In this document: positions 61,882 through 64,000 of the stretch, piece after piece
Numbering within the stretch: position 1 is the first letter of the stretch
Layout of the letters: every line of letters starts with the position of its first letter
NCBI GenBank assembly: GCA_009360345.1
Contig: SPDP01000002.1
Coordinates: 620,001 to 684,000 of the forward strand
Source: Alcaligenaceae bacterium SAGV5
Lineage (GTDB): Bacteria > Pseudomonadota > Gammaproteobacteria > Burkholderiales > Burkholderiaceae_B
Length of the DNA stretch: 64,000 bases
Reading direction: 5' to 3'
Program-made: the position numbers and the translations under genes
Notes under the pieces: model-generated
What the model was told of the DNA's origin: nothing
The model's input: the letters and a program-made list of their open reading frames with translations, nothing else
Databases searched by the model: none

Positions 61882-64000
61882 ATGCCCCCGCGTTTCCCAC
61901 GTTTGCGCGCAAGCGCGTCCCGCCGCATCCTGCGCGGCGCCACGGTCCTCGCGCTACCGCTGGCCGCGATGGCGACGCCCGTCCATGCCCAGGCGCCCGC
62001 TGCCGCCGCCATCGCGCCCGGCCCGTTGGGCCCGGCGCTGTCGGCCTACGCCGCGCGCGCCGGCGTGCTGTTGTCGTTCGATCCGGCCTTGACGCGGGAC
62101 CTGCGCACGCAGGGATTGAGCGGCACCCATGCGTTCGAGGACGGCCTGCGCAAGCTGCTGGAAGGCAGCGGACTGGCGCCCTTGCGGCGCGCCGACGGCG
62201 GCTATACGCTGCAACGCGCGCAACAGGGCGAAGTGACCGCGCTGCCCGCCATCAGCGTGACCGGCCAACGCGACGGCGATGCGCCCAGCGAAGGCACCGG
62301 CTCGTATACCACCCCGGCCGCGGCCGCCGCGACCCGCATGGACCTGTCCCTGCGCGAAACGCCGCAATCCATCAGCGTCGTCACGCGCCAGCAGATGGAC
62401 GACCAGAACCTGGTCACCCTTGACGACGTGCTGCGCCAGACACCCGGCGTCGTCGCCGAAAAGCTCGACGAACGCGTCACCTTCACGTCGCGCGGCTTCG
62501 CCTTGAACACCCTGATCGACGGCGTGCCCACCTTTTCCTTCAAGACGCCCGCGGCCGAGATCGGCATGCTGAACACGGTGATCTACGACCGCGTCGAAGT
62601 CGTGCGCGGCGCGGCCGGGCTGCTCAACGGCGTGGGCGAACCGGGCGGATCCGTCAACCTGGTGCGCAAGCGGCCCACGTCCGAATTCGCCGGCCGCGCC
62701 ACCGTCGGCGCCGGCCGCTGGAGCAACTACAACCTGGAGCTGGACGTGGGCGGCCCCCTGAACGGCGCCGGCACCCTGCGCGGCAGGGCCATCGTCTCGC
62801 GTACCTCGGGCGACAGCTTCATCGACTACAAGAAGCGGTCCGACGACATCGTGTACGGCATCCTGGAAGCCGACATCGCGGCGAACACCACGCTGAGCCT
62901 GGGCTACGAACACCAGAAGACCGCCATCGACGGCGCCAATTTCGGACAGGCGCCCTTGTTCTACAGCAACGGCGCGCGCACCGACTTCCCGCGTTCGTTC
63001 AACCCCGGCACGCCCTGGAGCCAGTGGGACATGTACAGCGACAAAGTATTCGTCACGCTGGACCATCGCTTCGCCAACGGCTGGCGCGTCAAGATGGACG
63101 CCAGCCGCCTGAAGAACGAGCGCAAGGCCACCTGGGGCTACCTGTTCGAATACCTGCCCGTCGACCAGACCGGCGCCTCCACCATCGAGATCCGCGACAA
63201 CCCCGCCACGTCCGTCAACAAATCCTTCGACGTGTACGCCACCGGTCCCTTCCGGGCGTTCGGCCGGGAACACCGGGCCGCCGTGGGCCTGAGCATCAAC
63301 GACTACACCAGCAAGCTGAACCTCAATTCCGCCAACCCCAACGGTTGGGATCGCCGCCCGCTGAACTTCTACCAGTTGCAGGATTTCCCCAGACCCAGCC
63401 AGTTCTATACGTTCTACAACACCTTCCTGGACGCGAAGGAAACCGCCGTCTACGGTTCGACCCGCCTGCGCATCGCCGAACCGCTGTCGGTGATCCTCGG
63501 CGCCCGCGCCACCTGGTACCAGGAAAGATCATCGTCCTACAACGGCCCCGCCGACCTCTGGACCATCAACCCAACCACCAAGGCCAACGGCCAGTTCACC
63601 CCCTACGCGGGCGCGGTCCTGGACCTGAACGACACCTTCTCGGCCTACGCCAGCTATACCCGGATCTTCATCCCCAGGTCCGAGCGCGACGCCGGCAACG
63701 CCCTGCTTCCGCCTCAAACCGGCAGGAACTACGAACTGGGCCTGAAGGGCGAGCATCTGGACGGCAAGCTCAACAGCAGCTTCGCCATCTTCCGGACACA
63801 AGAAGCCAACGTGCCGGTGGAAGACCCCGGCGGCACCCCGCTGCCTGACGGCAGCGCGCCATACCGTTCCGTCCCGGGCGCCCGCAGCAAGGGTTTCGAG
63901 ATCACGGCCGCCGGCGAAGTGGTACGCGGCCTGCAAGTGATGGGCGGATACACCTACTTCGCCAAGCGCGACAACGAAGGCGCCCTGCTGCTGCCCAACT
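61882..64000 (+). CDS. TonB-dependent siderophore receptor (5' part, cut by window end)
   Basis: The first 706 residues are visible. There is a signal peptide (cleavage near 'VHAQA', residue 37), an STN/secretin-like signalling domain (about 45-115), a TonB-box-like 'ISVTG' (about 124), the plug domain (about 150-270, 'ETPQSISVVT', 'VVRGAAGLL') and many barrel strands. The STN domain marks it as a FecA/FpvA-type transducer, matching the fecI-fecR pair just upstream. GGAG lies upstream of the ATG. The barrel continues past the window, and the siderophore cannot be named. Confidence 0.92.
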   Translation, partial: MPPRFPRLRASASRRILRGATVLALPLAAMATPVHAQAPAAAAIAPGPLGPALSAYAARAGVLLSFDPALTRDLRTQGLSGTHAFEDGLRKLLEGSGLAPLRRADGGYTLQRAQQGEVTALPAISVTGQRDGDAPSEGTGSYTTPAAAAATRMDLSLRETPQSISVVTRQQMDDQNLVTLDDVLRQTPGVVAEKLDERVTFTSRGFALNTLIDGVPTFSFKTPAAEIGMLNTVIYDRVEVVRGAAGLLNGVGEPGGSVNLVRKRPTSEFAGRATVGAGRWSNYNLELDVGGPLNGAGTLRGRAIVSRTSGDSFIDYKKRSDDIVYGILEADIAANTTLSLGYEHQKTAIDGANFGQAPLFYSNGARTDFPRSFNPGTPWSQWDMYSDKVFVTLDHRFANGWRVKMDASRLKNERKATWGYLFEYLPVDQTGASTIEIRDNPATSVNKSFDVYATGPFRAFGREHRAAVGLSINDYTSKLNLNSANPNGWDRRPLNFYQLQDFPRPSQFYTFYNTFLDAKETAVYGSTRLRIAEPLSVILGARATWYQERSSSYNGPADLWTINPTTKANGQFTPYAGAVLDLNDTFSAYASYTRIFIPRSERDAGNALLPPQTGRNYELGLKGEHLDGKLNSSFAIFRTQEANVPVEDPGGTPLPDGSAPYRSVPGARSKGFEITAAGEVVRGLQVMGGYTYFAKRDNEGALLLPN

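Noticed and set aside
61954..63273. A 439-codon open frame antisense to the TonB receptor
   Set aside because: Shadow frame; the sense strand has signal peptide, STN, plug and barrel regions.

Overview
The window comes from a GC-rich (mostly 65-70 %) beta-proteobacterial chromosome, most likely a Bordetella/Achromobacter-type member of the Alcaligenaceae. The main pointer is seven periplasmic Bug (TctC-type) solute receptors in 64 kb, each in its own small catabolic operon and none with its TctA/TctB membrane partners. LysR and IclR regulators are abundant, there are two PrpF-family isomerases, and a Fur/FecI/FecR/TonB-receptor iron locus closes the window. Species identity is inferred from gene content only.

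Layout. 1-4.7 kb: end of an N-acyl amino acid synthase-like gene, a membrane GGDEF/EAL protein, a tiny lipoprotein and a LysR gene. 4.7-10.3 kb: a sigma-54 regulon with a PrpR-type activator, prpF-like 1, a Bug receptor and prpF-like 2; both transcription units start at a sequence matching the -24/-12 consensus. 10.4-13.0 kb: NarL-type response regulator and HisKA_3 sensor kinase. 13.0-17.4 kb: a 54-residue zinc-ribbon-like protein, an ankyrin protein, LysR and malic enzyme. 17.5-23.8 kb: a five-gene operon (pirin, isochorismatase-like, XapX, amidohydrolase, MFS exporter) divergent from LysR.

23.8-33.7 kb: small envelope proteins and a nitrobindin-like protein, then a LacI-controlled operon of Bug receptor, HpcH/HpaI aldolase and aconitase-family LeuC/LeuD-like hydratase, preceded by two identical 16-bp palindromic operators. 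Next is MaoC-like, acyl-CoA dehydrogenase and Bug. 33.9-41 kb: two overlapping IclR genes, an alpha/beta hydrolase, then VOC, cysteine-dioxygenase-like, four-domain rhodanese and Bug, closed by another IclR. 41.2-43.6 kb: a lower-GC Bug/SnoaL pair next to remnants of a class II aldolase and a LysR gene. 43.6-50.5 kb: Bug, cupredoxin and polytopic membrane protein, small secreted proteins, an orphan GspC-like protein and an LVIVD lipoprotein. 50.6-58.6 kb: LysR, then Bug, HyuA, HyuB and opine-dehydrogenase-like, divergent from another LysR.

58.6-60.1 kb is a small degenerate island between two perfect 25-bp copies of the 3' end of a tRNA-Gly gene. It carries a broken hipA. The window ends in a Fur-box-preceded fecI-fecR-TonB receptor locus, with the receptor cut by the window edge.

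The recurring design is one regulator, one Bug receptor and one or a few enzymes for an unknown organic acid. No complete transporter, CRISPR array, prophage or insertion sequence was seen.
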